Positions 62,501-64,000 of a DNA stretch of 64,000 nt are shown one piece after another (position 1 is the first letter of the stretch; each line of letters opens with the position of its first letter). The position numbers and the translations under genes were made by a program. The stretch comes from Holacanthus passer (Eukaryota > Chordata > Actinopteri > Pomacanthidae), in NCBI GenBank assembly GCA_025331565.1, contig JAFREQ010000014.1, positions 10,186,501 to 10,250,500 of the forward strand, read 5' to 3'. The notes under the pieces were generated by a model. It did no database searches. It was not told the DNA's origin and saw only the letters and a program-made list of their open reading frames with translations.

Positions 62501-64000
62501 AGATGTGTCCCACTAATGACACCTCCCGGTCCCATCCAGCACCCATGATGAGGTGTATGTGAGAAGGTAAGCTCCCTAAAGCAGTGGCCTTTCTCAGCAT
62601 GGGGCAGGCTCGGTTTAGAGAGGATCCAGTCTAAAGACACCAGCAAGCATCCGGATTAGGCCTTGCATAAAGATAATGAGAAGATTCAGCCTCCATTCCA
62701 CTAATCACAAATCTATCGCCCTGGAAAAGGCCAGCCATCAAGACTAAAATGAATTACAGATTAAAGCCCAAAGGACATCTGTTTGGATGAAGATTTGGGT
62801 ATTTGGGGGAATTTTACTTTATGAAGGATCAGATAGAGAAAATAGATTTAGGTTAGAAGATTGGAGATGTTGTTTGGTTTTGATGTTGGCTGAGCTGATT
62901 GCGGGACTGTGAGACTTACATGTGACCACGAAGGCTCAGCACAAGAGAACTGAATGCAACTCGGTGACACACGAATGCCAATGAAAGCAGCCTTGACTAC
63001 CAACGTGCTTGTTATTTTAGTGTGACATTGTGTCGTGTGTGTGGGCATGTGTGCAGTTGATGGTTGCGTCCTCGTCAGCTGTCTGCCGAACAATAAACCC
63101 TACAGAGAAATCGACAAAGCCTAAAAAGACACACAAACACAGGCAAACACAGTCATACGCACAATCCTGTTCAAGAGAGCTTGAACAGTGCCACAGGAAA
63201 TAACAACAAAGCAGTGGAGCTTTAAATGTGCAAAGCTCGCACAAGCTCACACGCGCACATTCATTGTGTTTCACTGATATCCTCTCCTGTCTATATTTCC
63301 CTGTATTCATCTTTTTGGCCCTGACATGGTATTTTTCATACTCAGTCCCTTCATTGTGATCCTGCTGAGTCTCTAATGTGATGCGGGTGGGGTCAGAGCG
63401 GCTTGTTCCACCCCGCTCTTCGCTGACTGAGGGATTCAGGGCAGCCTTCCTCCCCGTCGAGGAGGTGGTGACAACCCGAATAAACACAAACGCCCAAGGA
63501 AAGTGAGGAATAAAGCATCCCACCGATTCTCTCTCTCTCTCTCCCGCTCTTCCTCTCTTTCAACTCTGATGTGAGTTGACGGGTAGCAGTGTTCTGTCAC
63601 CAGTCAGACAGCAGAGAGGATATTTCTGGTACAAGTGTTTCAGGAGGAGGACAGAGGACATCTTTTCACTGTGACAGGGATTTTGTCACCAGGAGTATTC
63701 ATAGATAGGAAGAGTGTTCGTATGGATGCATGTATGATTATGCATTTTTTCAATCCATTGTTGTGTGTGTGTGTGTGTGTTTACAATGCGTCGTGGTCAG
63801 TCTCTAAGGACTTAATGCAGGAGCCATTGCATTAGTGCTGTCTGCTTCCTGCCATCTTCCTCCTAAATCATATTAGTACTCTCTTACGCAACACACACAG
63901 ATACACACACATGCTGCTTATCACAAAAAAAAGCAAGTATGTATTGAAGTTTGAAAGATTTAAGTGCTTATTGATATCAGTGGAGCACTCAACTTACCTG
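59573..64000. other. nav1: nav1 intron, continuing past the right edge
   Basis: Noncoding sequence with a CA/TG-rich background and a (TG)n run near 63763-63780. The C-rich segment at 60475-60600 is open for 61 codons in one frame but shows no navigator similarity. No exon encoding the expected continuation after SQML was seen. Confidence 0.6.

Noticed and set aside
63017..63523. Minus-strand 168-codon open frame
   Set aside because: It lies in a nav1 intron, is partly low-complexity (CA-derived), and has no domain or splice context.

Overview
The window is vertebrate nuclear DNA, almost certainly from a percomorph-type teleost. Genes are split by introns with GT-AG borders. Long (CA/TG)n and (GA)n microsatellites are common, and there are teleost-type repeats such as LINE tails ending in TTATCT arrays. 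No prokaryotic or viral gene organisation is visible. All exon models below were read by hand from splice signals and reading-phase agreement; no search was run.

The gene order matches the human 1q32.1 block (TNNT2-LAD1-TNNI1-PHLDA3-CSRP1-NAV1). On the minus strand, from left to right, are: tnnt2, cardiac troponin T (5' two-thirds only, 1-4960); lad1, ladinin-1 (complete, 450 aa, 6116-12323); tnni1, slow-type troponin I (complete, 188 aa, 14978-16886, with a noncoding first exon near 18.6 kb); phlda3, a PH-domain protein (complete, 144 aa, 23506-23940); csrp1, a two-LIM-domain protein (complete, 193 aa, 25628-29432, with a 5' UTR exon at 31.9 kb); and a HECT-type ubiquitin-ligase-like gene (about 406 aa, 34293-36985) that has no counterpart in the human block. 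On the plus strand is the 5' part of nav1 (neuron navigator 1): a large N-terminal exon at 47.2-48.1 kb, a 92-nt exon at 49.0 kb, and an 825-nt exon at 58.7-59.6 kb. It runs past the right edge.

Functionally this is mainly a striated-muscle and cytoskeleton neighbourhood. It holds a troponin T/troponin I pair on one strand, a muscle-linked LIM protein, an epithelial anchoring protein lying between the troponins, a PH-domain inhibitor of AKT signalling, and a microtubule plus-end protein. The clearest departure from the ancestral block is the HECT gene between csrp1 and nav1. It is multi-exonic with every phase intact, and the presumed catalytic cysteine is present. Other points of note are very small exons in both troponin genes (7, 11 and 18 nt), a glycine-rich insertion in the phlda3 PH domain, evidence for two nav1 promoters, and a 36-bp hairpin element with a 12-bp target duplication nested inside an older repeat.
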